Positions 45,691 to 58,430 are shown, counted from the stretch's first letter. The stretch is 64,000 bases of DNA from Dryocosmus kuriphilus (GCA_038277395.1 CM076189.1:209414011-209478010); one strand, 5' to 3'. Notes: a model not told the origin generated them from the letters alone. Numbers and translations: made by a program.

Positions 45691-48160
45691 CTTATTTTCT
45701 AAAATTATAAAAACTGTACAAAATAAAAATTAGTTTCCTAAAGAAAAGTACATTTTATTAATTTCTAACCAAGGTTTTACCCAATTTTATAGGACTTCAA
45801 AGATTTCCAGGGATTTTTTAGGGCCTTCGAGGAGTTTAAAGACTCTGAAGGTTTTTAGAAATTACAAAGGATTTCGAAAGATTTCAGAGCATTTTAAAGT
45901 TATTAGTGTATTTAGAAACAATTCCAAGGAGTTCGCAAGGAATTAAAAAATTCAAGGTTCGCAGATGATTCCAAAAGGTTTAAAAGATTCCAAGAAACTT
46001 CAAGAGATTACAAAAATTCGTCAAGATTTTTAAAGGTTATAAGGGATTTCAAATAATTTCACAAAATTTAAGAGATCTCCAAGAGTTTTAGAAATTCTAA
46101 GGGATTTCAAGTAATTTTACAAGATTTAAGGGTTTTATAGAATTTCCAAGATTTTAAGGGGTTTTATATGATCTTCGAGAATTTTAGAGATTCTAAGGGT
46201 TTTTCCAACTTTAAAAGATTTCAAAGTATTTTAAAATTTTTAGTGTATTTAAATATAAATTTCCAGGAATTCGCAAGTAATTAGCAACATGGGATTGCAG
46301 ATTTTCAAAGTTTTAGGGTATTTTAAAAGATTCTAAAAACTTTTAAGAGATTACAAAAATTTCACAAGTTTTAAACGCTTTTATTGGATTTACAAGGGTG
46401 ATATTAATTTTAAGGGTTTTTTAAAGATTTTAAAAGATTTGAAAATTTTTAAGGGATTTCAAGTAATTTTACATGATTTAAAGGTTTATAGAATTTCCAA
46501 GATTTCAATGGATTTTATGTGGTCTCCGAGGATCTTAGAGGTTCTAAGGAATTTTCCAAATTTCAAAGGATTTCAAAAGATGCCAAGAAACTTCAAAAAA
46601 TTACAAAAATTTCACAAAAATTAACCAGTTTTAAAGGATTTCATATAATTTCTAAGAATATTATAAATTTTAAGGTATTTTAGAAGATTTCGAGGGATTT
46701 TATAAGATTTCAAGGTTTTTTAAGATTTTAAAAGATTTCAGCGATTTCAAGGGATTTTATAAACTCGGAGGATTTTAAAAATTCTAAGATGTTTTCAGAA
46801 TTTCAAGGAATTTCAAAATATTTCAAAGAATTTTAAAGGTTTTAGTGTATTGAAAAAAGATTCTGAGACATTCGCAAGGAATAAAAAAATTTCAACCGAT
46901 CACAAATGATTTCAAAAGATTTTAGGGTATTTTAAAAGATTCCAATAAACTTCAAGAGATTACACAAATTTTAAAGAATTTCACAAGTTTTAAAAGATTT
47001 TCAGGGATATTATTGCTTTAAAGGGATTTTAGAAGATTTCAAGATTTTTAAAGATTTAATCTAATTTAAATAATTTCACAAAATGTAGGAGATCTCCAAG
47101 AGTTTCAGAGATTTTAAGGGATTTCAAAGATTTGAAGAAATTTCGAAGTTTTGAAGGGGTTTCAAGTAATTTTACAAGCTTTAAATGATTTCGTAGACTT
47201 TCGAGGAGATTATTAATTTTGAAGGATTTCAGAAGATTTCAAGATTTTTTAAAATTGTAAGGGATTTTAAATAATTTCACCAAATTTATGAGATCTCAAA
47301 GTGTTTCACAGATTTTTTAACGGATTTAAAAGATTTGTAGAGATTTTCAAGATTTCGAGGAATTTCTAAGATTTCAAAAGATTTTATGTTTTTTTTTTCA
47401 AATTCCAAGATACTTCACGATATTAAAAAAGTTTTACAAGTTTTAAAGGTTTTTGTAGGATTTCTAAGGATATTATTATTTTAAGGGATTTTTTAAAGAT
47501 TGTAAGACACTTCAAATAATTTCACAAAACTTAAGTTTTATCCAAGAGTTTCAAAGATTTTAAGGAATTTCAAGTAATTTTACAAGATTTAAGAGATCTT
47601 TATAGGGGTTTCCTAAAAATTTCAAGGAATTGTATAGGGTCTCCGAGGATTTTAAAGATGTTTTTAGAACGTTACTTTGGCCTGAGGCGTTTTATAAGTA
47701 CTTTTGACTTAGGACGTTTTTAGGACGTCCTAAAAACGTCTTGGGATATTCGTTTTTCCAAATTTCAAGTGATTTCACGAGATTTCAAAGCATTTTCAAG
47801 ATTTAGTTTTATTTATTTAAAAGAATTCCAAGGAATTTGCAAGTAATTAAACAAATTTCATGGGATTGCAAATGATTTAAAAAGATTTTAAAGAATTTAG
47901 GTTGTTTCAAAAGATTCGAATAAACTTCAAGAGGTTGCAAAATTTTTTTTAAATTTCACAAGTTTTAAAGGATTTGATAGCATTTTCAAGAATATTATTA
48001 ATTTTAAGGGATTTTGATGAATTTCAAAAGATTTCAAGAGTTTTAAAAATTGTAAGGAATTTTTAAAAAATTCACAAAATTTAAGAAATCTCCAAGACTT
48101 TCAAAGATTTTAAGGGATTTCAAATATTTTCAATAATTTTTTAATCGGATCAACGAGAGT
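45690..48160. repeat. Degenerate short-motif array (TTTCAAAGATTTTAAGGGA type), 2.4 kb
   Basis: Almost the whole stretch consists of imperfect 10-20-bp units such as 'aagggatttcaa' and 'aagattttaa'. A higher-order pattern is visible: 'tttagtgtattta..ccaaggaattcgcaag' returns at about 45900, 46235, 46840 and 47805, followed by 'acttcaagagattacaaaaattt'. It lies in SoxE intron 2. Confidence 0.85.
47643..47750. repeat. GACGT-rich palindromic insert in the array
   Basis: 'tttaggacgtcctaaaaacg' and neighbouring inverted copies break the array. The motif resembles the interior of the MITE at 26066-26342. Confidence 0.45.
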
Positions 48161-48659
48161 ATATATTTTTAAGTAATGAAACTTACCTTTCTTTAAAGCC
48201 CCATTAATACCCTGATATAATGCAACATCTTCAAAATATGAACACTGGCCAGGGCCTTGTTGGCGCCTCTTTTTAAATGGGGCTAAATAGGGCAATTTCT
48301 GCACGTGGAACGCCGTTTCTTGGATTCTCCCCATATTTTTTCTGCATAATATTTATTCCGATATTAGATGCATTTATTTTATACTGCCTTTTTTTCCACA
48401 AATGTTTCCCAAAGTATTTTTAAAATCATATTTATTAACATTCGTAATGGGATTCTAAAATTGACACGAAGTCAGGCAGTTTAATTATTTTTCGCGCATG
48501 CGCACTAAAAAGTAATTGAAATGAAAAGGTCACATTGCTTCAAACTAAAAATTATTCACTCAACATGTTGGCGACACGTTTTTCCCGCAAGTGGTTCAAG
48601 AAATAATTTAAGAAAAAAAACAAATTTCAAACTCGTTGGATTTCAAAACTAGGCGGGCA

Positions 48660-49080
48660 AACCTTGGCAGAATCTTATTCTCTAATATAAGTAAGTGAAA
48701 ATTCGCTGAGAAATAAGTGATTATTGACTGAAATTCCAGTACTTTTTAATTGATTTCACAGTACAGAATCAATTATACGTGACTGGAATTTCAGTGAATA
48801 GTTATCAATATCTCAGTGATTTTATACTGACTATGGTAGGCAGAAATATATCATAAATTCCCAATGACGTTTCACTAATTTTTGGTGATTTTTTAGTTAT
48901 TCGAATTTAAAGAGTAAGAAATAAAGTTTAAAATCTAAACTAAAAATAGTCATACAAAATATGTCCTTTTGGAAAATTATTTTTTGAAGTCGAACAAACA
49001 TGTGTCGATATACGTTTTCACTAATTAATCAGTAAAAGTCCATTGAATAATCAGTATCATTGTTACTGATCAGATTCCGC
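48660..49080. repeat. Cluster of TTTCACTGATT / AATCAGTGAAA motifs
   Basis: Same kind as at 1180, 9430 and 21690; diverged copies in both orientations. Confidence 0.55.
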
Positions 49081-50295
49081 GCATTCAATTTAAATAGCTC
49101 ATTCAAACATTTTTCAAAATCTGTAATTTTGAAGTATCATAAATTCTATTTGGTTAAATATGAAGGTTTTCAATCATTTTGAACTTGGGACTGTTCAGTT
49201 TTGTATTTTAAATCATTGAAGTTTTTTAAACGTTTGAATTTTAATTGTTAGAGTGTTCACTGTTCCTGTTTGAAGTTGTTCAATTTTGATGGTTGTAATC
49301 TTAAAATTGATGAATTTTGAACGCAACAGTTTAAATTGTTCTGCTTTATACGTTACTGGTAATTGGACAATTTTGATTATTTAAAATACAAATAATGGAC
49401 AATGGTTCGATTCAAACTTGACTGGCAATATATTAATAAATAAAATTGTTAAATGTAGAATTAAAACATTTTCAGAGGGAAGCTTTGATTATTTTAAAAA
49501 GTTTTTCTGTTCAAAATTAAGGTTCATTTTTAAGACGATTTAATTTCAAATTATTTCGTGTTGGCGCTCTCAATATGAAACATTGTCTATTAAAAATTTA
49601 ATGGTGCAAATGGTAAGGTATGCATTAATTTCATTTTGTAATTGCTTATGCAATTGTTCATATTGATTTAAAACTTAAAATTGGCCAAAATTCACTTGAA
49701 TCATCTCATATTGCCTGTATGATTTTGATAAAAATCCAGGTGCTAACACCAAAACTAAATCTCTCTTCATCCTTAAATGGGACAAGAGCATATAATCTGG
49801 AGAGATACTACGTGGTGTTTATCGAAAAACCTAGATAACTTCGTCCATTCTTGGCGCGTGCTAGCAGCTGCTGCGACGTTTATGATATAAAGATAAACTT
49901 CGAGGATTTCAATGTGTTCCTTGTCCTCGTCAGGTGAATTTTTCTTAACCTGCAGCTTAAAATCTAGGCAAAGAATCGCATTTATATATTTCGAATATTT
50001 GTGACTCATCTTAATTAACTTATATATAGTCAAAATTATAATATGAATTTAGAAGTCAGTAAAACAGATCACAAAACATAAGCGAAACAAGAAGCACTAT
50101 CTTTTCTTGCAAAACTGTGTTGCGTTTTCAGTTTAAGTCTAGTTCATAAATTTTATCTCACTTATTGTAGTCTCAGATACACGTATCAACATTTCAAACT
50201 ATACCTTTTATTATTTGATATACACTTGAATTGAAATAGAAGATTGAAGATCATTTATAATATAATCAATGTTCTGCTGAACAGAGAGAATAGTA

Positions 50296-50728
50296 CCCTG
50301 GTGGAAGTTTCGGACCCAAACGGAATCCATTTGATTCCGTGTGAATGCGGAATCTGTTTCCGAATTACTCCGCCCAGTCTATTTGAGTCCGAATGAGTTC
50401 GATTGACACATGTTCGGAACCAATCGGATTCAAGGTCGGAATCATTCGATGCCATTCGGAATGCATGTCTTTGTCACACGGAGTCAGACGGAATGAAAAG
50501 TTTCTTCGGACTTACACGGCATCAATCGGAATGAACTTGGAGAGAATAATTCGGACTCAAAAGAAATGGATCGTAATCGAACGGACTCATTCGGAATTAA
50601 TTTTCCTTCGATTACGATTGAGTCCGTGCTTCGGAAACAGATTTCGCATTCACACGTAATCATTCGAAATCATTCGGAGTCGTTTAGATTCAAACGGACT
50701 CAAATCCATTCCGAAACTTTCATCAGGG
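50296..50728. mobile_element. Foldback element F, copy 1 (433 bp, TA-flanked)
   Basis: Ends CCCTGGTGGAAGTTTCGGA and, read inward, CCCTGATGAAAGTTTCGGA, with TA at 50294-50295 and 50729-50730. The interior is a chain of 'cattcggaatca', 'ggactcatt' and 'cggaatga' units in both orientations. No frame of note. Confidence 0.85.
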
Positions 50729-51696
50729 TAGTTTAACAGTATCTTAATTCTTCTTGTCCTACTGTTCGAGTTTATGGTTCGTATTCAGACTGAGGTATAT
50801 TTTTTCTCAATTTCCTAAAAAGAACAAGCAGCTCATGATATTACTAAATCTCAGTGAGAAGAATATGTCCACCAATCTTTCGGCAGATTGAATTTGTTCT
50901 CAAGGAGTTATTACACTGGTAAACGAAAGTGGTCTTTTATAGTATATAGTACAGAATTATTCAGATATGATTCAATGGTAAGGCCAAAATAGAGTGTCAC
51001 TGCCAGAGGGGTAAAAAGCAGAGGTTGTTTCATCGTGCGAACTAGACTAGCAAGAGTGTGTAACATCTGATATGTACAAATAACCACGATGATAGGGGAG
51101 TACAGTACATCTAAATTAGCTGACCCTGCGATGCATCTGGCGAGCAAAAAGTAATACGAGTGTTATCGCGCGAAGCCCACGGAAGAAAAAAGCTCAGACA
51201 AAGTCCATTGACCAGATGGGCTTTCTCCGTCCGTCGTGACAAGACACGTTAAATCTTGAAATACTTATGACACTCTTCCCTCAAAATATTCATCACACAG
51301 TTCAAAAATATAAGCTTCGTGAGATGTGATACACGTAACACTTTTTGTCTCAGTGATGTCAATCACAAAAAAAAGTATTGCCAAAAAAATTATCTTCTTT
51401 AACCAGATAAAAGTATTATTTCCTTGAAAGCAACACGAGAAGCAAATGATACGAGTTGAAAATCTTTCTTGACGTGTTTAAGTTTTAGCAAAAAATATAG
51501 TATAACTTCAAACTCTAAGGGTTGCAGCAGTGAGAATTAAGAGTTGGATCCCTCTCTCGAAGAACTTTTTGCAATCACGAACCAAACCATTTTCTTGACT
51601 TGAATTATACACTATTTCTTTCTAAATTGGATTAAATTACCCAAACTCACTTTTGGTTATTTTTAAAATAATTTTTCTCTTCTTTAATGATTTCAG

Positions 51697-52042
51697 GGTC
51701 TTGTCAGACAATGATAAAAAGCCATTTATCGAAGAAGCTGATCGACTCCGTTTAATCCATAAACGCCAGCATCCGGACTACAAGTATCAGCCCAGACGAA
51801 GAAAGCAAAACGGACCTGCTGGACGAGAAAATTCTCCATCTAGGAGCCAAAGCAATGTCACTTTTAGTGTCTCGAGGTCAATGAAACAAGAAGACATGAG
51901 TGACCGAGGCCCCAAATGTCCCAATTCACCTCAGAACTGTGTTAGTTCTTCATCTCCGACGACACCTTCTCAAGGACTCTCTCAAGGCCTCTCACCCCCG
52001 ACACCTCCAACAACTCCCAGAGGCCAACATTACATCAATCAG
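51697..52042 (+). CDS. SoxE: SoxE exon: second part of HMG box and basic tail
   Basis: The acceptor 'aatgatttcag' ends at 51696 and the donor GTGTGT starts at 52043. Phase agrees with the 41678 donor (CG|G Arg), and the exon ends on a whole codon. It encodes 'LSDNDKKPFIEEADRLR' and 'HPDYKYQPRRRK', which is helix 3 and the C-terminal basic nuclear localisation segment. Then follow a Ser/Pro-rich linker, MKQE (51881-51892, fits the sumoylation consensus; SoxE proteins are known sumoylation targets) and a TPPTTP-type Pro-rich stretch that could be phosphorylated. Confidence 0.96.
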
Positions 52043-52131
52043 GTGTGTTATGCATTTTTTTTTTGCATATTAAAAATATTTTATTACTTGAAGAAAACCG
52101 ATTTACGTTTGTGAATTATTTTTAATTTCAG

Positions 52132-52418
52132 GGTCATCAAAACCCACATAACAACGCTCTCTATCATCAGGAAATGACGAACCAATCTGGAGGTTCACCA
52201 CAAGGTGGAATGGATCTTAGATATGTTGATTTGCCTGTAGAAGAGGGACAACTTAACAATCTGAGTTCTCTAGGTGGTGTTAGTCTTGGTCTTCCACTCA
52301 ACCTTCAAGAATGTGAGGTTGAAAACAGCGAACTAGATCAGTATCTTCCACCACCAGTGTCAAATCTTCATCAGTATAACTCAGTACCACCCACTACTTC
52401 TCACTGGCCACTCAACAG
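52132..52418 (+). CDS. SoxE: SoxE exon: transactivation motif
   Basis: The acceptor 'ttaatttcag' ends at 52131 and the donor GTAAGG starts at 52419; the upstream intron is only 89 bp. It encodes an Asn/Gln/Gly-rich segment, 'MDLRYVDLPVEEGQLNNLSS' (52192-52251) and 'ENSELDQYLPPP' (about 52321-52356). The order VDxx..E..(D/E)xDQYLPP is the central transactivation (K2/TAM) motif of SoxE proteins, and it separates this gene from other Sox groups. The exon ends after two bases of an Arg codon. Confidence 0.93.
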
Positions 52419-52439
52419 GTAAGGATTTGTTTAAATTTT

Positions 52440-52660
52440 ATGAAAAACTCTTCGTATGACCCCTCGCCTTTGACCTTTAACCCGTAACCTTCAAACTCTG
52501 ACCTCACACCTTTGACCTGTGACCTTTAACTCCTGATTTCAGACCCATGATGTCCGACTTATGACGTCTAATCTCTGACCTAAGAATGTTAACCTTTGAT
52601 CATTGACCTATAGCCTCTGATCCTTGATCCATGGTCTCTCGGCATTTTCCTCTGACCTTT
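52440..52660. repeat. TGACCT reiteration in the last SoxE intron
   Basis: Units like 'ctttgacctttaacc', 'tctgacctcacacctttgacc' and 'cattgacctatagcctctga' follow each other at 10-14-bp spacing through most of the 311-bp intron. Confidence 0.8.
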
Positions 52661-52729
52661 GAGATTTCAGGTTTTCCATCACCGAGAAAATTATGTATTT
52701 GTCTACAGATTATGATTTTTAATTTCCAG

Positions 52730-52991
52730 GTATGAAAATGATGTAGAAAAACCGTGTAAGCGTTACTATTCAGACCCTTCAGTCTCTGAAGTCTACTGGG
52801 AGGACAAGTCCCAGGAGGTGAGATACCACGATCTCCAGCCACCGCTACCACCAGTTCAGTACATATCTACTCAGCATCATCCACACACAGCTACTCAAGT
52901 GGGCCATCCACATGTCTCTAATCCATACTCTCAGTACCACCGTTATGCATCCAGTATTGACACATGGACTAGTAATGTCAACTACCTTTAA
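52730..52991 (+). CDS. SoxE: SoxE last coding exon
   Basis: The acceptor 'ttaatttccag' ends at 52729. The Arg codon AG|G closes the phase and the frame runs to TAA at 52989-52991. It encodes 'RYENDVEKPCKRYYSDPS', 'VYWEDKSQEVRYHDLQPPLP' and a His/Tyr/Ser/Pro-rich end (PHVSNPYSQYHRY), in keeping with the C-terminal activation region of SoxE factors. A foldback element starts only about 90 bp after the stop and may lie in the 3' UTR; an AATAAA lies at 53554. Confidence 0.92.
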
Positions 52992-53081
52992 AAAAATACT
53001 TAAAAATACACGCCTTAGATTCGCTTACTTTTTTTTATTAGTTTCTTTTTTATTTCTTCAAAATAATTATATCAGGGTTCT

Positions 53082-53463
53082 CCTGGCGAAAGTTTCGATA
53101 GAAATCCAAGGCCCATTCTAAATCAATACGAACTTTTAATCTGAATGAATCCGAGCCAATCCTAAGCAAGTTTTTAATCCGAATCAATCCGAACTTTCAA
53201 TCCAAATGAATCCGTGCAATCCAAAATTTTAATCCGTGTAAATCCGACTCAATACTGATCAGTCTGAAATAGTTCTCATTGATTCCGATTCGCAGGGATT
53301 GACCAGATTCATTTGTGTTGAAAGTTTGGACTGATTTTGAATGGTCAGCGGATTGAGCGGATTGGCTTGTAATAATTCGGACTGATTCGGATATAGATTT
53401 CGGAATGATTCGTAATAGTCTGGTTTGGTTCAGAATCAATTTGTATGGTAAACTTTTGCCAGG
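53082..53463. mobile_element. Foldback element F, copy 2
   Basis: Ends CCTGGCGAAAGTTTCGA and, read inward, CCTGGCAAAAGTTTACC. The interior is built of 'aatccgaatcaatccgaact' units and inverses. It is related to 50296-50728 and begins about 90 bp after the SoxE stop. Confidence 0.75.
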
Positions 53464-54560
53464 GTCTTTTTCGTTTAAATAACTGATAAACCAATCTTGG
53501 TCCATTTTGATTAAATTTATTGAAAAATTCCCATTTTTAAACGCTAAGCCGAGAATAAATCAGAAATGATTGAGCGGCGTGAGATAGGACATACATATCG
53601 CAAATAATAATAAATAATTGAGAGGGAGTTGGAGAGATAGCCAAATACGATGTAATTAAAGAATAATTACAGTGATTATAATTAACGTAAGTACCACGCG
53701 CGTATCGGTTTGGTATGCGATTATTCTAGCATATATAGTACATGATAGGACGTAAGTGCACGTACGTAAATTTTGAACATGATCATAATATTCATAAATA
53801 TATGCATGTGATGTCGATTTCGTACGTGTGAGAAATACCCAGTATAAAGGACATCATTCCATGACAGCCAACCATTCCAAAGCGCCACAATATTTCAGGC
53901 CAAACAAACAGCGCTCGATATATGCCTTGTTCGCGATATAATATAAACTCGATTCTTGAACTGCATTAGCCAGTCGAAGGTTTATTATACACGCTTTATT
54001 CGACCCTGGAACCGACACTGTTAAAATAAACCCCTGAAATCCGATCGTCAGAATATTGGCGAAGAAAGTCTGGTTTTGTTAAAAAAAACAGGTAAGCAAT
54101 GTTACGGTTTTCTGAATAGAATTATTGATACAATCAATAAAGTCCTTTTAATGAATATTTTTAGATTATTTTTCGATCGGATTATTATGATATTTAGATT
54201 TTTTAGACCTGCGATTTATGAAGTCAGATGTTGCAAGATGGATGTCCAGTAAATAAATTTAAAAAATTTTCAAAAACAGAAGATTATTCTTGCCAATAAT
54301 TTTACTGATTCTTCAGAGTAAATAATATCTAGAGCAAAATTAATAAATGGTATATAATGTAAATTCAGAATTATATGATACTTTATTTTAAAAAAAAAAC
54401 AGTGAACGTCTACACGTTTTTTAAAAGTAACTATTTACTATACCGTACGCTGGCTTTTGGATAAGTTTCGTAAAATTACAAAAACATCTATTTATTATAA
54501 AATCCCAACATGCGCCTTTCGGTATATATTTGCTACAGCATTTTTTAATTACTTAACTGT
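53464..54560. other. Region downstream of SoxE
   Basis: AATAAA at 53554 is a candidate polyadenylation signal. 53580-54060 is not obviously repetitive and could be 3' UTR or regulatory DNA. No gene recognised. Confidence 0.35.
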
Positions 54561-55255
54561 TAGAGGACACTGAGGGGTCTGACAGACCCCAGAAATTTGT
54601 TTGCGTGAATTAAGAAACATAAAAGGTTTTTATATGGAAAATAAATCGATAAATCCTCCAAAACATGTTTTAATCATTTTTCAGAATGTCCCTCATTTCG
54701 ATCTACAAAATAAATACCTTTTTTGGAAGGTATCACAAATAATTTTTTCTCAAAAACTTAATATTTTGACAGTAACTGGCTAAAATTTCAGCTTAAGGGC
54801 ATGTCACACACTAAAATACCTATATTACCGACCTCAATTTTTAGGGTTTATCAATTTTTTTTTGAACCTAAGAACTTCTTTTGTAAATAAAATATCGGAC
54901 TGAAACTTTGGGAAATGCATGAGAAGACAATAAAATACTTTTATGTACATCATTTGAATAGGAATTTTGAAAAACTTTTTTTTCGACGAAATTAAAACTG
55001 GAAGAGTAAAAATGCTTCCAGTTTTAATTTCGTCGAAAAATTTGTGTGTCACATGCCCTTAAAATATTGAACACTGTGTAAGTTATGATATTTTTATTGA
55101 AAAAAGTCATTTTTCTCGTTTTTTTAACTTTCGATTTTTTTCTCAAATCTAACTGAAAAATTTTATACAAAATTCACGGCGTTGAAGCATTTTTTGGTCA
55201 TAGAAGACCTCTGTGTGTCCGCTATGATATTCCAGTGAATAGAGTGCCCTCTAGG
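54560..55255. mobile_element. Possible TIR element with nested MITE
   Basis: 'gttagaggacactgagg' at 54560-54576 roughly mirrors 'gagtgccctctagggg' at 55240-55255, and GGGGTCTGACAGACCCC is a hairpin just inside the left end. The termini match only partly, so boundaries are tentative. Confidence 0.4.
54797..55058. mobile_element. TTAA-flanked MITE (262 bp), piggyBac-like
   Basis: TTAA at 54793-54796 and 55059-55062. Ends GGGCATGTCACACA and, read inward, GGGCATGTGACACACA. Inside, 'ttcgacgaaattaaaactgg' with its inverse forms a perfect hairpin (about 54982-55040). TTAA duplication is the hallmark of piggyBac-type insertion; no transposase is present. Confidence 0.8.
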
Positions 55256-58200
55256 GGTTCATGTACTTTAAGCAATAAATTAAAAAGTCAGAGATTAATA
55301 TTATAATTTATTGATGGAATTATTCAGCACAAGAGAATTTAAAAAAATTGGTATATTCAAAAAAATGTATCAGCTTTTATCGAGCGTGGCTAAAATTTCT
55401 TCGAGAAATATTTTAATTGATAGATATATGAATCCGCAAACATATAGACATATTAACACTGACTACTTACGCATTTAGATATGCTTTTGTACTTAGGTAT
55501 TTATTTAATTGAAAAATTATTATATATTCGAAGAGCGACGGTAAGAGCTTTTTCAGGATACTCCAGATATTCGCATTTTTATGAAATAAATAAATTATAA
55601 CGAAAGACACGATAGACATTTTTCGTTAGTTTTATAGGTCTTAGCTAAATTCTTTCTACGATATATTATTTAATTTGTGTACTCGAACAATCATTGTATC
55701 TTATAAATCAACGATATTAAGGTCGTTCTTTAAACTATTGTTTTATCGAAAATATTAAAATAAATCATTTTTTAAAAATCTGGTTTACTTATTTAATAGA
55801 AATTCCTTTCATTGTGTTAATTTTTAATTAAATTAAATTCATGTCGAACAAAGGATCTTTACAAAATGAAAGTTTTTGTTGCACAACAATTTGATTTTCC
55901 TATTATCTTGAATTCATTTTTTACTTGTGAACCTCAAATCATTTTCTTCAGAAAAGAAGATGGAGTTTAAAAAAAAAACAGGAAAAGAATTCTAGAAAGA
56001 AGCAGAGCGGAAGAGAGCTGTATGTTTCAAATATTTGCACAACTTTTTTTTATATTTTCGGTTCTATTGCAGAGTCAGGGTCGCGGTGGACCATTCTTGA
56101 ATTATGTGACCACGTGTAAACAACCTTATCAAAATCCTTGTACGAAGAACGTGGGAATATCGCGGCTTTCATGGCACTTATCCGCATCTTGAGATTAAAA
56201 GTGGAGAATATGCGCGCCTTATATTTTTTACCGACTTATTAATCAGGCAGTGGTGCAGAAGTGCACTCTTTTATATCTAATCAATTTTGAAGATCTCTAT
56301 ATGGTTCGGAATTATCAGAATTAAAATGAACTTTATTTAAAACTTAAAATATTGCTTATAAAATATAAATGACTATTTCTCTTCGGAAGGACTTTTTAAT
56401 TTATATTTGTGTTTATAGAGGACACAATTTTACAAATCGTCCCAAGCTAATAAAAGATTCAAATTTGATATATATTATGTAGAAACTTTAATTTGAAATA
56501 TTTTTAATTCTTATGAAAATAAAAAACATTAATCCGAAGCACCTCAGTAGTAAATTATTCAGATGGAAGAGTGTCTAAAATTACTGAATTTAATTTAATT
56601 GGAAAGAACTCTCCCCGTTAAGAGAACCCAAATTTTCAAATTCGGAAATTTTTAGCTGCAAATCCTAGAAATATTTAAATGAAAAATCCCCTATTTAAAC
56701 AAACGTCAGATCTCCCCTTTTTTTCCTATACAATACTTTACTGAAAGTCTAAAATTAAGACCATAAGTGTCTCAACTGAAAATAGACTTCGTCGAAAAGA
56801 AATAAAAAGTCAGCGTTTCCTGGCACTTTTTGACTCTACGATACGGAATTCCGTGAAGATATACGTAATTTCATGAACTGGAAAACAATCAGTGCTTAGG
56901 CTCGTAATACACCAAGCATTGAAGTCAACAAAAGTCGGAAAGCATGTGCTGAAAGGTTATCATTTAATTTCATTTACGTTTTTTAAGAATTTGTGTTTCC
57001 TGAGATTGTGATAAGGTTTTGAAAAAGGTCAGATTTGGGCCAAGCAAATAGACTGGACGCGAATAATTTTTATTGCCAGATAAGTAATATCGCGATTATA
57101 TTACACGTTAAAGTCAAAGTTCGAGAAGGTTACTTCCTGTACTTGTCTGTATGTATTATTAGCTCGATTCATAAACTGAAAAAAAATATGAAGCATAAAA
57201 AAGAATTGATACGACTTTTAATTTAAGAAAAAATGATTATATTTATCGAGGAATCAGAGTAATAGATAATAACTTCAAGTATACCTATATAGTGAATGAA
57301 CAAACTGATGGGAGATTTAGTTGTTTGAAAAAAATCAGGCGCACTCTATGTTTTCGATTACCACACTCGTGAGGACGATTACAGGATTTGAACGTCAAAG
57401 TCAATATTTGATACAAGATAAAAAATTTGACAATTCCTGCATTGAGGCCCAGGACCGCGGAAGAATAAAGAGTCATAAACCACAGCTGCCTATAATCGAA
57501 ATTTATCGCAGATACAAATCGCTCTTATTCCTTCGCATATTAGACGGAACTAAACTTTACGGACATTACGAAAATCATGTATTTTTATTTTATTCTGAAA
57601 GAATAATTTGTTCTAATTTTTTTTTTTCTCTTATGTCAATAATGTTATTCATAGAAGCAGAAACTTTTTGCTACTTATTCCTCTTTCCTCTTTAATTTTC
57701 AAACCTTCAATTTGAAATTGTGCATTTGGAAAAATTAAATTATTTCGATTTCTTATATACTTTAGATTTAAAAATGATAAATTAAAAAAATTGGTATTTT
57801 TTCAATTAGAAGATTTTCACTTTTAACGCTTCTATTTATAAATTTAATCATTTTTAAACGCTTTATACTCTAAATGGTTTTTTTAACGACTTTGTATTTG
57901 ATTCAATTTTTGAGGGTGGAAATTCAAAATTATTCTATTGTGTATGTTTTTCAATTATTCAATTTTTAATGCATCTATTTACAATTATTATGCTTTAAAC
58001 GCTTCAAAGATCGAATTTGTTCAATTTTGAAAACTTCAGTTTAGAAACCTTTATGTCAAAACATTCTAAATTTGGAATTTGTTTAATTCTGACAATGAGT
58101 AGTATCAATGAAACCATTTATTTTTTACAAAATATGTATAAGGAACTTCAGATTTACATTATTCAAATTTAAAATGCTTTAAACGTCTTCGATTAACTTT

Positions 58201-58430
58201 TTTTTCCAAGAAGTATATTTGAGTATGTTCCATTTGCAAAGCTCTAAGCTTTAAGATGCTCAATTAAATTGTCTTTCACATCGAAAATATTGTTCAGTTT
58301 TGGAATGGTTCACTTTAAAATTGTTAAGAACTAAAAATGTTCTTATGCTTATATTTAAAATTGTTCTCATTGTAAATTGCGTCTCTACAAGAAATTTATG
58401 TAATCTCTTACAGAATAAGTAAATCCACTG
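55256..58430. other. Unassigned AT-rich stretch
   Basis: 56030-56280 is less AT-rich and non-repetitive ('ccacgtgtaaacaacctt', an E-box and forkhead-like site), possibly regulatory. 57700-58380 is a degenerate 'ttcaattttgaa' reiteration. The frames at 57035-57226 and 57321-57695 have no recognised motif. Confidence 0.35.

Larger units (their letters stand above)
48161..51696. other. SoxE intron 2, last part
   Basis: Contains a CACTGATT cluster (48660-49080), a degenerate 'caattttgaattgttc' reiteration (49080-49720) and a foldback element (50296-50728). The minus-strand frame at 50911-51147 is hydrophobic (two possible membrane segments) but shorter than any receptor and without a recognised motif; it is left unassigned. 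Confidence 0.4.

Noticed and set aside
50911..51147. Hydrophobic minus-strand frame, considered as a chemoreceptor fragment
   Set aside because: No receptor signature could be named and no neighbouring exons were found.
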